Part shown: positions 8,913 through 18,914 of the stretch, piece after piece | Numbering within the stretch: position 1 is the first letter of the stretch | Layout of the letters: every line of letters starts with the position of its first letter | Assembly (NCBI GenBank): GCA_039180525.1 | Contig: JBCDDF010000011.1 | Location: 1-64,000, forward strand | Reading direction: 5' to 3' | Source: Halovulum sp039180525 | Lineage (GTDB): Bacteria > Pseudomonadota > Alphaproteobacteria > Rhodobacterales > Rhodobacteraceae | DNA length: 64,000 nt | The notes under the pieces: generated by a model | The model's input: only the letters and a program-made list of their open reading frames with translations | Told to the model about the DNA's origin: nothing | The model's database searches: none | Position numbers and translations under genes: made by a program

Positions 8913-9014
8913 GGCCGCCTCCCCAAAGCACCGGTTGCGGGGCTGCGATTGCCCGCCGGTTACATATTGTGGTTCAAGAATACCACGCCCGGCGCCGGAT
9001 CTGAACCGCGCGGC

Positions 9015-10049
9015 TCAGGCCTGCCGCAAATAGGCGACAAGGATGTCCCTGGCCGCCTGCAGGTCGGACTTGTGGATCATCTCGGTCACCGTGTGGATGT
9101 AGCGCGTGCCCACCACGATCCCCACCGCCCGGGCGCCCGCCGCCGCCTGGTGTGCGGCGGCGCCGTCCTGCCCGCCCGACCGAAGCATGGTGCGCTGAAA
9201 CGGGATGCCTTCGGCCCGCGCCAGGGCATCGAACTCCGCCACCAGGTCGCGGTCGGCGATGAAAGAGCCGTCGCGCACATGCAGCCCGAACCCCTTGCCC
9301 TGCTGTGTCGTGCGGTCCTGTTCCGGCACGCCGGGCGTGTCGCAGGCCAGGGTCGTGTCGATGCCGATACCGATATCGGGCCGCACCGCGAAGGACGCGG
9401 TGCGCGCGCCGCGCAGACCAACCTCTTCCTGCGAGGTGAACGCGACATGGATCTCCACCCCGCGGCCCGCGTCCTTGGCAAGCCCGCGCACCGCCTCGAT
9501 CCCCAGCCAGCACGCGATACGGTTGTCGAGCGCCTTGGACACCACCTTGTCGCCCAAATCCAGAAGCGGTTCGTCCATCACCACCATGTCGCCGACCTGC
9601 ACGACCTCTGCCGTCGCCTCGCCGCGGCCGATGTCGACGAAGAACTCTCCGACCTCCGGGATCTTCTTGCGATCCTCGGGTGTGGCGATATGCACCGGTC
9701 GCCCGCCGGGGTTCATCACGCCCTTGAAGTCGCCCTCATCGGTGCAGACCAGAACCCGGCGAGAGAACAGGTTGCGCGGGTCGAACCCGCCCACCGCCTG
9801 GAGATAGATGAACCCCTTCTCCGAGACATGGCTGACCAGAAAGCCGATCTCGTCCATATGTTACAGCAGCATGACCTTATTCGCGTCCGCCGCACTGGCA
9901 TCGCGCCGGCACAGCAAAGAGCCCATCGGGTCGACCTCGGTATGGTCGAACAGCCCCGAGATCTCCTCCTCGATCAGCGCGCGCACCCGATGTTCGCAGC
10001 CGGGCACCCCCGGCATCTCGCACAGACGTTTCAGCAGATCGATGTTCAT
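9015..10049 (-). pseudogene. M42 family metallopeptidase interrupted by an in-frame TAA
   Basis: Read through one stop, this is a full-length M42 (glutamyl/leucyl aminopeptidase, FrvX-like) protein of about 344 residues in a single frame. The first part (10049-9864) carries LLKRLCEMPGVPG and DPMGSLLCRR and ends VMLL. A TAA at 9861-9863 then falls directly before HMDEIGF, whose His is the first metal ligand. The rest (to 9015) is intact, with the FTSQEEVGLRGA catalytic/metal segment, an ACDTPG stretch and a TRYIHTVTEMI end. A GGAG 8 nt upstream supports the ATG at 10049. A restart at the Met after the stop would lose the metal-binding His. It is either a recent pseudogene or a sequence error. 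Confidence 0.8.
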
Positions 10050-10226
10050 GGCCATTTCTCCAGATGCTCCGCCGGGCTAGCATCCGGTCGGCCAACATTC
10101 GTGTCAAATTTTAACCTATTCCCATCTATGCCATTCGCCGAGGCCGGCGGTTGGGGTAATGTCCACACATGGTCAGGGCCGCTCGGCGGTCAGTGTAAAA
10201 GTCGCAGTAAAGAGGCAGTCGAGTAG

Positions 10227-10385
10227 ATGTCACAGCGTATCGAGTATCCCCAGATGACCGCCGAACAAGCGGCCCTGACCGAAGCCGGCGCAGCGATTTA
10301 TCCGCAGGTGATCGGCGCGTTGAAGGTGGTGTGCGCGCTGGGACTGCTGTCCGCGGGCGCGCTGACGTACTTGTTCTACCTGTAA
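10227..10385 (+). CDS. Small single-pass membrane protein (52 aa)
   Basis: The ATG at 10227 opens a 52-codon frame ending in TAA at 10385. The first half is hydrophilic (MSQRIEYPQMTAEQAALTEAG); residues about 29-51 form one hydrophobic helix rich in V, A, L and G, ending TYLFYL. An AGAGG sits about 11 nt upstream. The composition and length suggest a real inner-membrane microprotein, but I recognise no family. It is divergent from the M42 gene and 66 bp upstream of kbl, so it may share the kbl-tdh transcript. Confidence 0.6.
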   Translation: MSQRIEYPQMTAEQAALTEAGAAIYPQVIGALKVVCALGLLSAGALTYLFYL

Positions 10386-10451
10386 AGCCAAGTAGGTCCG
10401 CGGCCCCGAACGGGGTGGCGCCCGGGGCGGGCTTGGCCCAAAAGGGCGGCC

Positions 10452-11642
10452 ATGGGTATCGACCGACTCGCCGCCGATCTGTCCGCCCGCACGGATGCGC
10501 TGCGCACCGAAGGGCTGTTCAAACCCGAACGCGTGATCTCCACGCCCCAGGGCGCGCAGGTCGATGTCGACGGGCGCCGCGCCATCAATCTATGCGCCAA
10601 CAATTATCTGGGTCTGGCCGGCCATCCCGATCTGGCCCGTGCCGCGGCGCGGGCGCTGGACGGTGCTGGCTATGGCATGGCCTCGGTCCGCTTCATCTGC
10701 GGCACGCAGGCGCTGCACAAAACGCTGGAGACGCGGCTGGCCGCGTTCATCGGCGCGGAGGATGCGATCCTTTATTCCAGTTGTTTCGACGCCAATGCCG
10801 GCCTGTTCGAAACCCTGCTGGACGAGGAGGATGCGATCCTGTCCGACGCGCTCAACCACGCCTCGATCATCGATGGCGTGCGGCTTTGTAAGGCGCGGCG
10901 GCTGCGGTATGATCACAACGACATGGCCGCGCTAGAGGCTCGGCTGAAGGACGCAATGAACGCCCGCACGCGGATGATCGTCACCGATGGCGTGTTTTCC
11001 ATGGACGGCACGGTCGCGAACCTGCCCGCGATCTGCGATCTGGCAGACGCCCATGATGCAATCGTGGTCGTCGATGACAGCCACGCGGTGGGGTTCTGGG
11101 GCGACACCGGCCGCGGCACGCCCGAGGCCGCCGGCGTGGCGCATCGCGTGCCGATCACCACGGGCACGTTGGGCAAGGCGCTGGGTGGCGCCTCGGGCGG
11201 CTATGTCACCGGACCCGCGGCGGTGATCGAATGGCTGCGGCAGCGCTCCCGCCCCTATCTGTTTTCCAACGCCTTGGCGCCGATGATCGCCGCCGCCTCT
11301 CTGACCGCGCTGGATATGGTGGAGGCCGGGGCAGCGCTGCGCGCGCAACTGCACCGCAACACCGCGCATTTCCGCGCCGCCATGGCCGGCGCGGGGTTCG
11401 AGATCCTGCCCGGCGCCCACCCGATCGTGCCGGTCATGCTGCGCGACCCGCAGATCGCCACTGCCATGGCCGCGCGGCTGAACGAAGAGGGCATCTTCGT
11501 CGCCGCCTTTTCCTACCCCGTGGTGCCCAAGGGCCAGGACCGGATCCGCACGCAGATGTCGGCCGCGCATACGATTGCCGATCTCGACCGCGCCATCGAC
11601 GCCTTCGCCCGCATGGGCCGCGAAACCGGGGCACTTTCATGA
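10452..11642 (+). CDS. kbl: Glycine C-acetyltransferase (2-amino-3-ketobutyrate CoA ligase)
   Basis: 396 residues, the standard length for Kbl. This alpha-oxoamine synthase, PLP-dependent, cleaves 2-amino-3-oxobutyrate with CoA to glycine and acetyl-CoA, the second step of threonine degradation. CANNYLGLAGHP is at about 48-59, the cofactor residues D208 and H211 are in VVVDDSHAVG, and the PLP lysine is K242 in GTLGKALGGASGG. The stop overlaps the tdh ATG (ATGA at 11639-11642), so the two steps are encoded as one unit. Confidence 0.96.
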   Translation: MGIDRLAADLSARTDALRTEGLFKPERVISTPQGAQVDVDGRRAINLCANNYLGLAGHPDLARAAARALDGAGYGMASVRFICGTQALHKTLETRLAAFIGAEDAILYSSCFDANAGLFETLLDEEDAILSDALNHASIIDGVRLCKARRLRYDHNDMAALEARLKDAMNARTRMIVTDGVFSMDGTVANLPAICDLADAHDAIVVVDDSHAVGFWGDTGRGTPEAAGVAHRVPITTGTLGKALGGASGGYVTGPAAVIEWLRQRSRPYLFSNALAPMIAAASLTALDMVEAGAALRAQLHRNTAHFRAAMAGAGFEILPGAHPIVPVMLRDPQIATAMAARLNEEGIFVAAFSYPVVPKGQDRIRTQMSAAHTIADLDRAIDAFARMGRETGALS

Positions 11643-12676
11643 CCGCGACCATGCGCGCCCTGGTCAAGGCACGGCCGGAGCCGGGGCTTTGGATGGACCG
11701 GGTCCCACGCCCCGAACCCAGCCCGGGTGAGGTACTGATCCGCGTCGACATGGCCGCGATCTGCGGCACAGATCTGCATATCTGGAATTGGGACGCCTGG
11801 TCCGCGGCGACAGTGCCCGTGCCGCTGGTCACGGGGCATGAATTCGTCGGCCGGGTCGCCGCAACCGGCCCCGGTGCGACCAAATACACGCTGGGTCAGC
11901 GCGTGTCGGGCGAGGGGCACATCACCTGCGGCCATTGCCGCAACTGCCGGGCCGGGCGCGGGCATCTGTGCCGCAATACGCTGGGCGTGGGCGTCCATCG
12001 CCCCGGCGCCTTTGCCGATTACATCTGCCTGCCCGAGGGCAATGTCGTCGCCGTGCCGGGCGACATCCCCGACGATATCGCCGCCGTCTTCGACCCGCTG
12101 GGCAATGCCGTACACACAGCACTCAGCTTCGATCTGGTGGGCGAAGACGTGCTCGTCACCGGCGCCGGGCCGATCGGCATCATGGGGGCACTGGTCGCGC
12201 AGCGCGCCGGGGCGCGCAAGGTCGTGATCACGGATGTCAACGACGCACGGCTGGGCATCGCGCGGTCGATGGGGCTTGTGGATACCCTGAACCCGTCCGA
12301 GGACAGTCTGGACGCGCTGATGCCCCGGATCGGCATGACCGAGGGTTTCGATGTCGGGCTTGAGATGTCTGGCGCAGCTCCCGCCTTTCGCGACATGGTG
12401 CGGGTGATGAACAATGGCGGCAAGATCGCGCTGCTGGGCATCGCGCCGACGGCTTTCGAGATCGACTGGAACGAGGTCATCTTCAAGATGCTGACGATCA
12501 AGGGCATCTACGGGCGCGAGATGTTCGAGACCTGGTACAAGATGATCGGTCTGGTCCAAGCCGGGCTCGACCCCCGCCCGCTGATCACCCACCGGCTGGC
12601 GGCGGAGGATTTCGCCCAAGGCTTCCAGGCAATGGCACAGGGTAGCGCGGGCAAGGTGGTGCTCGACTGGTCCTGA
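11639..12676 (+). CDS. tdh: L-threonine 3-dehydrogenase
   Basis: 345 residues. A zinc-dependent MDR dehydrogenase that oxidises threonine to 2-amino-3-oxobutyrate, feeding Kbl. Catalytic zinc ligands are C42 (ICGTDLHIW) and H67/E68 (GHE). Structural zinc cysteines are C97, C100, C103 and C111. The NAD-binding GAGPIG is at 175-180. The ATG at 11639 overlaps the kbl stop; a longer in-frame upstream reading is only the kbl shadow. GlcNAc-like or sorbitol dehydrogenase relatives exist, but the kbl partner settles the assignment. Confidence 0.96.
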   Translation: MTATMRALVKARPEPGLWMDRVPRPEPSPGEVLIRVDMAAICGTDLHIWNWDAWSAATVPVPLVTGHEFVGRVAATGPGATKYTLGQRVSGEGHITCGHCRNCRAGRGHLCRNTLGVGVHRPGAFADYICLPEGNVVAVPGDIPDDIAAVFDPLGNAVHTALSFDLVGEDVLVTGAGPIGIMGALVAQRAGARKVVITDVNDARLGIARSMGLVDTLNPSEDSLDALMPRIGMTEGFDVGLEMSGAAPAFRDMVRVMNNGGKIALLGIAPTAFEIDWNEVIFKMLTIKGIYGREMFETWYKMIGLVQAGLDPRPLITHRLAAEDFAQGFQAMAQGSAGKVVLDWS

Positions 12677-12694
12677 CCTCGGCCGCGCAAAGCC

Positions 12695-13105
12695 TCAGCG
12701 ATCCGTCGGCCCGATCCAAAGAAACGGATTGTGCGCAACCTCCCACAAATGTCCGTCCGGGTCGGCGAAGTAGCCATGATACCCGCCCCATTCCGCCCGG
12801 ACCGGCGCCTTCACCACCGCCCCGCCGCCCGCGTCTGCCGCCGCGATCAACGCATCCACGTCTGCTTCGCTACGGACGTTGTGCACCAAGTTGACCCCGG
12901 AGTGTCCCGCACCCGCGGCCGGCACACCCGCATCCGCCGCCAGATCGTCGCGCAGGCTCAGGCCCAGCCAAGTACCGTCCAAACGGAAAAACACCACGCC
13001 CGGCGGTGCGTCGATCCGGGGCAGACCCAAGCCCTGCTCATAGAAACGCCGCGACCGGTCCAGATCCGCGACGCCCAGCGCTACCATGCTGATCCTAGGT
13101 CTCAT
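12695..13105 (-). CDS. VOC (glyoxalase fold) family protein
   Basis: 136 residues. It starts RISMVALGVADLDRSRRFYEQGLG, the classic first beta-alpha unit of the VOC fold, and ends GYHGYFADPDGHLWEVAHNP, where the E and preceding HGY occupy metal-site positions. There is no catalytic assignment; relatives are often annotated as glyoxalase I-like or bleomycin-resistance proteins. It is convergent with tdh with an 18-bp gap. A dispersed 117-bp repeat starts 14 nt upstream of the ATG and could contain or displace its promoter. Confidence 0.85.
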   Translation of the reverse strand: MRPRISMVALGVADLDRSRRFYEQGLGLPRIDAPPGVVFFRLDGTWLGLSLRDDLAADAGVPAAGAGHSGVNLVHNVRSEADVDALIAAADAGGGAVVKAPVRAEWGGYHGYFADPDGHLWEVAHNPFLWIGPTDR

Positions 13106-13118
13106 GGCCCCTCCCGCT

Positions 13119-13235
13119 CCTAGACCAAAACCGTTTCAGACTGAATCAGTTTGAAAAAGGATTTTGTCACAGATTCAATAGTTTGAGCAAAACCCTAGGA
13201 TCAGATTGTTTCGATCTGATCCGTCTTTGCTCTAG
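13119..13235. repeat. 117-bp two-hairpin dispersed repeat, copy 1
   Basis: This copy shares the same length and about 101 of 117 positions with 17170-17286. Both begin cctagacc and end gctctag. The left half is an imperfect hairpin (tttcagactga..tcagtttgaaa). The right half is a perfect stem around ggatcagattg/t..atctgatcc, itself embedded in flanking gagcaaaa/tttgctc arms. Copy 1 lies between the LuxR-type gene and a glyoxalase-fold gene. The structure looks like a MITE or REP-type element. Confidence 0.85.
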
Positions 13236-13374
13236 CGCACTTCCAAGGTCTTGCCCCCCCCGCAGGTGTCGGCCCAGCCCGGAACAACCACACCCCCCGG
13301 GCGGCGGGCCCCTTCGTCGGCGCAAGCCGGCGATGGGGGTGACATCTTGGGCGCGGAACGCGGCCGCGATCGGG

Positions 13375-13899
13375 TCACTTCGCGGCGACCTGTGCCGCGA
13401 CCGGGGCCTCGTCCAGCAAGTCTTCGATGAACATGCTCAATAGCTGCGTGCGCCCGCCGACGCCGGCTTTGCGATAGATGGCGTAGCTCTGTGCCTTGAC
13501 CGTGCCTTCGGACGTCTTGCGCAGCCCCGCGATCTCCGCAATCGAGAACCCTTTGAGCGTGAACCAGGCCACATCGCGTTCCGCCGGGGTCAGGCCCCAT
13601 GTCGCGAAACGTTCCTCCAGTAGTTCAGCAAACGCGCCCGAGGCCGCGCGCAGCTGCCCCTCGACCACACGGTTGCGGCGCAAGGTGACGATCAAAAGCC
13701 GCAACCCCACCGCGAACCCGGTCACCAGCCCCACAGCGGCACCGATTTCGATGATCTCGTGAAACTGCCAACTGATCGGAACCGTGCGCAACCCGAACAC
13801 ACCGGCGCCGATATCCCATATGAAAAACCCGGTGCACGCCAATTGAAGCGGCACCAGGATCCACAAAAGCCAGAGTGAGGACTTCAGCCGCAGCGCCAC
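13375..13899 (-). CDS. Membrane-anchored LuxR-type HTH regulator
   Basis: 174 residues. Two hydrophobic helices (about 8-30 and 47-69) are followed by a short linker and a C-terminal LuxR/GerE-type helix-turn-helix (about 100-165) with LTPAERDVAWFTLKGFSIAEIAGLRKTSEGTVKAQSYAIYRKAGV. This matches the family's LTxxExxV...GxSxxEIA...SxxTVKxxxxxIYxKxGV pattern. There is no receiver domain, so sensing would be through the membrane part or a partner. It starts 6 nt after the stop of the poly-Asp PepSY gene, so the three genes form one minus-strand operon. The short gap to it suggests regulation of, or by, the secreted acidic proteins. Confidence 0.82.
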   Translation of the reverse strand: MALRLKSSLWLLWILVPLQLACTGFFIWDIGAGVFGLRTVPISWQFHEIIEIGAAVGLVTGFAVGLRLLIVTLRRNRVVEGQLRAASGAFAELLEERFATWGLTPAERDVAWFTLKGFSIAEIAGLRKTSEGTVKAQSYAIYRKAGVGGRTQLLSMFIEDLLDEAPVAAQVAAK

Positions 13900-13905
13900 G
13901 GCGAC

Positions 13906-14454
13906 TCAATCGTCGTCATCATCGTCGTCGTCATCCTCGTCATCGTCTTCATCGTCATCATCGTCATCTTCATCGTCATCGTCTTCTTCATCATCGTCAT
14001 CGTCGTCATCATCTTCTTCATCGTCTTCATAATCATCGTCATCATCGTCGTCGCGCGCCTGATCATCGCGATCATCATCGTCATCGTCGCGCCCGTCATC
14101 ATCGTCGTCGGCGGTCGCCCCCCGGCGCGCGCCGTTCTGCCGATTGTCGTTGCGGTTGCGGCGGCCGCTGTCGTCGCGTTCTTCCCAATAATCTCGCAGG
14201 ATCTCTCCGGTACGCGGCACGAACACCACTTCGCGGTCATGCTCTGAGGAGCGCGCCTCGATACGGGTGCGGCCCAAAAACGTGCGCTCGACCCGTTCGA
14301 CGCGGAAGCCCTGCGCCTCTAGCTGGCGCGTGATCTGTTGCAGCGCCTGGTCCTGCGCACGCGCCGGGCCGAGTGCAAAAACCAGTGCCGTGACAATCAA
14401 ACCGGCCAGCCGCAACAGCGGCCGGCCCCACGCAAAGCGACACATCCTGACCAA
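13906..14454 (-). CDS. Secreted PepSY-like protein with Asp/Glu-rich tail (paralogue 1)
   Basis: 182 residues. A signal peptide (LLRLAGLIVTALVFALGPARAQ, cleaved near residue 34) is followed by a roughly 55-residue PepSY-like unit (LQQITRQLEAQGFRVERVE ... REVVFVPRTGEILRDYWEE) and a basic/Asn linker. The last 70 residues are almost only Asp with scattered Glu, Arg and Tyr. PepSY units are small beta-alpha modules found in secreted proteins. The acidic tail could bind Ca2+ or other cations, but no function is established. It is a paralogue of the gene just upstream, separated by 58 bp. The tail is encoded by a GAT/GAC triplet repeat, so length variation between strains is likely. Confidence 0.8.
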   Translation of the reverse strand: MVRMCRFAWGRPLLRLAGLIVTALVFALGPARAQDQALQQITRQLEAQGFRVERVERTFLGRTRIEARSSEHDREVVFVPRTGEILRDYWEERDDSGRRNRNDNRQNGARRGATADDDDDGRDDDDDDRDDQARDDDDDDDYEDDEEDDDDDDDDEEDDDDEDDDDDDEDDDEDDDDDDDDD

Positions 14455-14512
14455 AACCGACGCTCAGCCGCGGTCCAAGACCGTCCGAGCGCCGGCCGGC
14501 AGCGGTCGCCGC

Positions 14513-15004
<492 letters not shown>

Positions 15005-15013
15005 GTGTAAACC

Positions 15014-15098
15014 CTCCAGGTGTCCGTCGCGAACGGCAGCACGCCGCCCGTTGGACACAGCAACGCCCGCGAAAGCCGCGTGGAACAGACACCTGGAG
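15014..15098. promoter_or_regulatory. Inverted repeat flanking the start region of the poly-Asp operon
   Basis: ctccaggtgtc (15014-15024) and gacacctggag (15088-15098) are perfect 11-bp complements. Both are extended on their outer sides by taaac/gttta. They bracket the presumed 5' leader just upstream of the ATG at 15004 and could form a leader hairpin or paired operator sites. Confidence 0.5.
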
Positions 15099-15134
15099 TT
15101 TAGGCTGGGAGGGACAAACCGAAACGCAAATCGC

Positions 15135-15150
15135 CTAAACCGCGGTTTAG
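15135..15150. promoter_or_regulatory. 16-bp perfect palindrome, candidate operator
   Basis: ctaaaccgcggtttag is a perfect palindrome about 130 bp upstream of the poly-Asp operon start codon, in the gap after the DUF2158 gene. Its TAAAC half-sites recur in the outer extensions of the 15014/15098 inverted repeat. LuxR-type dimers commonly bind palindromes of this size, so autoregulation by the operon's own regulator is a reasonable inference. Confidence 0.5.
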
Positions 15151-15178
15151 CTGCGGTAGACGCGCGCTGGCGCAGTGG

Positions 15179-15442
15179 TCAATCCTTGCGGAAGTACTTC
15201 TTTTCGCGGGGTTTTCCGTCCCAACCGGGCTTTCCGCGCGGCTTGTCGCCGGGCGGGCGTCGGCCGCCGTCATCGTCGCGTGGCGGCGGTTTGCGCAACA
15301 GCCGGCCGGAAAGCGACGCCCGCGCGGGCATCCCCTCCTGCCACCACAGCACGTGGATCTCGTCGCCTTCGATCCGCTCCACCGTCAACCGTGGCGAGCC
15401 GGAGGCCAGCATCACCACATCGCCAATATCGAACTTGCTCAT
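15179..15442 (-). CDS. DUF2158 family (YodC-like) small protein
   Basis: 87 residues from the ATG at 15442. The N-terminal 50 residues (FDIGDVVMLASGSPRLTVERIEGDEIHVLWW) match the DUF2158 pattern GDVVxLxSGGPxMTV..., normally found in very small cytoplasmic proteins of unknown role. The tail is long, basic and Pro/Arg/Lys/Asp-rich and looks disordered. The start overlaps the stop of the upstream glyoxalase-fold gene by 4 nt. Confidence 0.75.
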   Translation of the reverse strand: MSKFDIGDVVMLASGSPRLTVERIEGDEIHVLWWQEGMPARASLSGRLLRKPPPRDDDGGRRPPGDKPRGKPGWDGKPREKKYFRKD

Positions 15443-15885
15443 GTCACTCCTTTGCGCCGCGCCTCTTCGGCCAATGCGGCTGCCTGTAAGTCTTCCGCGG
15501 TCATGTCGCGCACATGCTGCGCGAACCACCAGATGTTGCCCGCAGGGTCGAACACCCCGCCGGCGCGTTCGCCATAGAACTGATCGCCGACCGGCATCAT
15601 CGCCTGCCCGCCCGCCGCCAGCGCCCGGTCCATCGCGGCATCGGCGTCCGCGACATAGACATGGACGAAACCAGGTCGCGCCTGGCCCGCCGGCACCTCG
15701 CTCAGCAGGATCGAACAGCCATCGAGGCTGAGTTCCGCGTTCCAGATCCCGCCATCGGCGCGGCGCAGGGGCGGCGCGGTCGGGCGGATGTCGAACACGG
15801 CCTCTGTAAAGGTCAGCACCGCCTCCACGTCTTCGACTGCCAGAAACGGCGCCACGGTCGACCGGCCTTTCGGGGCGGCGCCCAT
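15439..15885 (-). CDS. VOC family protein, PhnB-like
   Basis: 148 residues. The pattern VAPFLAVEDVEAVLTFTEAVF ... ILLSEVP ... VYVADADAAMDRALAAGGQAMMPVGDQFYGERAGGVFDPAGNIWWFAQH is typical of the PhnB-like branch of the glyoxalase/VOC fold. The branch has no defined enzymatic role in most members. Its start lies 1 nt after the trpB stop, and its end is coupled to the DUF2158 gene, giving a trpB-VOC-DUF2158 transcription unit. Confidence 0.85.
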   Translation of the reverse strand: MGAAPKGRSTVAPFLAVEDVEAVLTFTEAVFDIRPTAPPLRRADGGIWNAELSLDGCSILLSEVPAGQARPGFVHVYVADADAAMDRALAAGGQAMMPVGDQFYGERAGGVFDPAGNIWWFAQHVRDMTAEDLQAAALAEEARRKGVT

Positions 15886-15886
15886 C

Positions 15887-17101
15887 CTAGACCGACACGC
15901 CCAGCGCTTCGGCGACGGTAAAGATATCCTTGTCGCCGCGGCCGCACATGTTCATCACCAGCAGGTGGTCGGCGGGCAGTTCGGGCGCGATCTTGGCCAC
16001 ATGCGCCAGCGCATGCGCCGGTTCCAGCGCCGGAATAATACCTTCGGTCGCACAGCACATCTGAAATGCATCCAGCGCCTCCCGATCGGTTACGGAGACA
16101 TAGTCGACCCGGCCGGTGTCGTGCAGCCAGGCGTGTTCGGGTCCGATCCCGGGGTAATCCAGACCGGCGCTGATCGAATGCCCCTCGATGATCTGCCCGT
16201 CCGGATCCTGCAGCAGATAGGTCCGGTTGCCGTGCAGAACCCCGGGCCGCCCGCCGGTCAGGCTCGCGGCATGTTCCATCCGGTCGTCGACACCGTGACC
16301 GCCGGCCTCCACCCCGATGATGCGGACCTCGGGGTCGTCGAGAAACGGATGAAACAGCCCCATCGCGTTCGACCCGCCGCCGATGCAGGCGACCAAGGTG
16401 TCGGGCAGCCGGCCCTCGGCCTCTTGCATCTGGGCCCGCGTCTCCTTGCCGATGATGGCCTGAAAGTCGCGCACCATCGCCGGATAGGGATGCGGCCCCG
16501 CCACTGTGCCGATGCAATAGAACGTGTCGGCGACATTGGTTACCCAATCGCGCAGCGCCTCGTTCATTGCGTCCTTCAACGTCGCCCGGCCCGAGGTCAC
16601 GGGCACGACCTCTGCCCCCAGAAGCTTCATGCGAAAGACATTCGGCGCCTGCCGTTCGACATCCGTGGCACCCATAAAGACCACGCATTGCAGCCCGAAC
16701 CGGGCGCAGACCGTGGCGGTCGCCACGCCATGCTGACCGGCGCCGGTTTCGGCGATGATGCGGGTCTTGCCCATGCGCCGGGCCAGCAGGATCTGCCCCA
16801 TGACGTTGTTGATCTTGTGCGCGCCGGTATGGTTCAACTCGTCGCGCTTCAGATAGATTTTTGCCCCGCCGAAACGGTCGGTCAGGCGTTCGGCGAAATA
16901 AAGCGGCGACGGGCGGCCCACGTAATGCGTCCACAGATACCGCATTTCATCCCAGAACGCCTCGTCCGTCTTGGCGCGCCCGTACTGCGCCTCCAACTCA
17001 AGGATCAGCGGCATCAGCGTCTCGGACACGAAACGGCCGCCGAAATCACCGAAGCGGCCGCGGTCATCGGGGCCGCTGCGATAGGTGTTCATCATGGTCA
17101 T
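15887..17101 (-). CDS. trpB: Tryptophan synthase beta chain
   Basis: 404 residues, the TrpB1 length. It condenses indole with serine to tryptophan. PLP lysine K96 sits in HTGAHKINN; the phosphate-binding GGGSNAMG loop and the ETGAGQHG segment are present. The start is the first ATG (17101); an ATG two codons in is also possible. trpA and trpF are not adjacent in the visible sequence downstream. A dispersed 117-bp repeat separates it from the upstream transporter operon. Confidence 0.96.
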   Translation of the reverse strand: MTMMNTYRSGPDDRGRFGDFGGRFVSETLMPLILELEAQYGRAKTDEAFWDEMRYLWTHYVGRPSPLYFAERLTDRFGGAKIYLKRDELNHTGAHKINNVMGQILLARRMGKTRIIAETGAGQHGVATATVCARFGLQCVVFMGATDVERQAPNVFRMKLLGAEVVPVTSGRATLKDAMNEALRDWVTNVADTFYCIGTVAGPHPYPAMVRDFQAIIGKETRAQMQEAEGRLPDTLVACIGGGSNAMGLFHPFLDDPEVRIIGVEAGGHGVDDRMEHAASLTGGRPGVLHGNRTYLLQDPDGQIIEGHSISAGLDYPGIGPEHAWLHDTGRVDYVSVTDREALDAFQMCCATEGIIPALEPAHALAHVAKIAPELPADHLLVMNMCGRGDKDIFTVAEALGVSV

Positions 17102-17169
17102 GGGCTTGCCTCCCCGCCGGTCGTTTAGGCGCTTGGGGCGCCGCCGTCGAGAGGAAGTAGGTTCCCGCC

Positions 17170-17282
17170 CCTAGACCGAAAACGTTTCAGACTGAATCAG
17201 TCTGAAAAAGGATTTCGGTCCGGGTTCATTGTCTTGAGCAAAATCCTAGGATCAGATTGTTTCAATCTGATCCGTTTTTGCT

Positions 17283-17286
<4 letters not shown>
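17170..17286. repeat. 117-bp two-hairpin dispersed repeat, copy 2
   Basis: It has the same length and orientation as copy 1 (13119-13235), with about 86% identity and no gaps. The perfect stem ggatcagattg-ttt-caatctgatcc lies in the right half, inside longer gagcaaaa / tttttgctc arms. The right end overlaps the last codon region of the ABC ATPase gene, and the element supplies that gene's TAG stop codon (17283-17285). Confidence 0.88.

Positions 17287-18913
<1,627 letters not shown>

Positions 18914-18914
<1 letters not shown>

Noticed and set aside
9861..9863. Selenocysteine or pyrrolysine explanation of the M42 stop
   Set aside because: The codon is TAA; neither system uses it, and the position is not a known Sec site in M42 peptidases.
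13232..13600. Minus-strand frame ending in TAG of repeat copy 1
   Set aside because: Mostly a shadow of the LuxR-type gene; only about 37 codons lie outside it, with no family.
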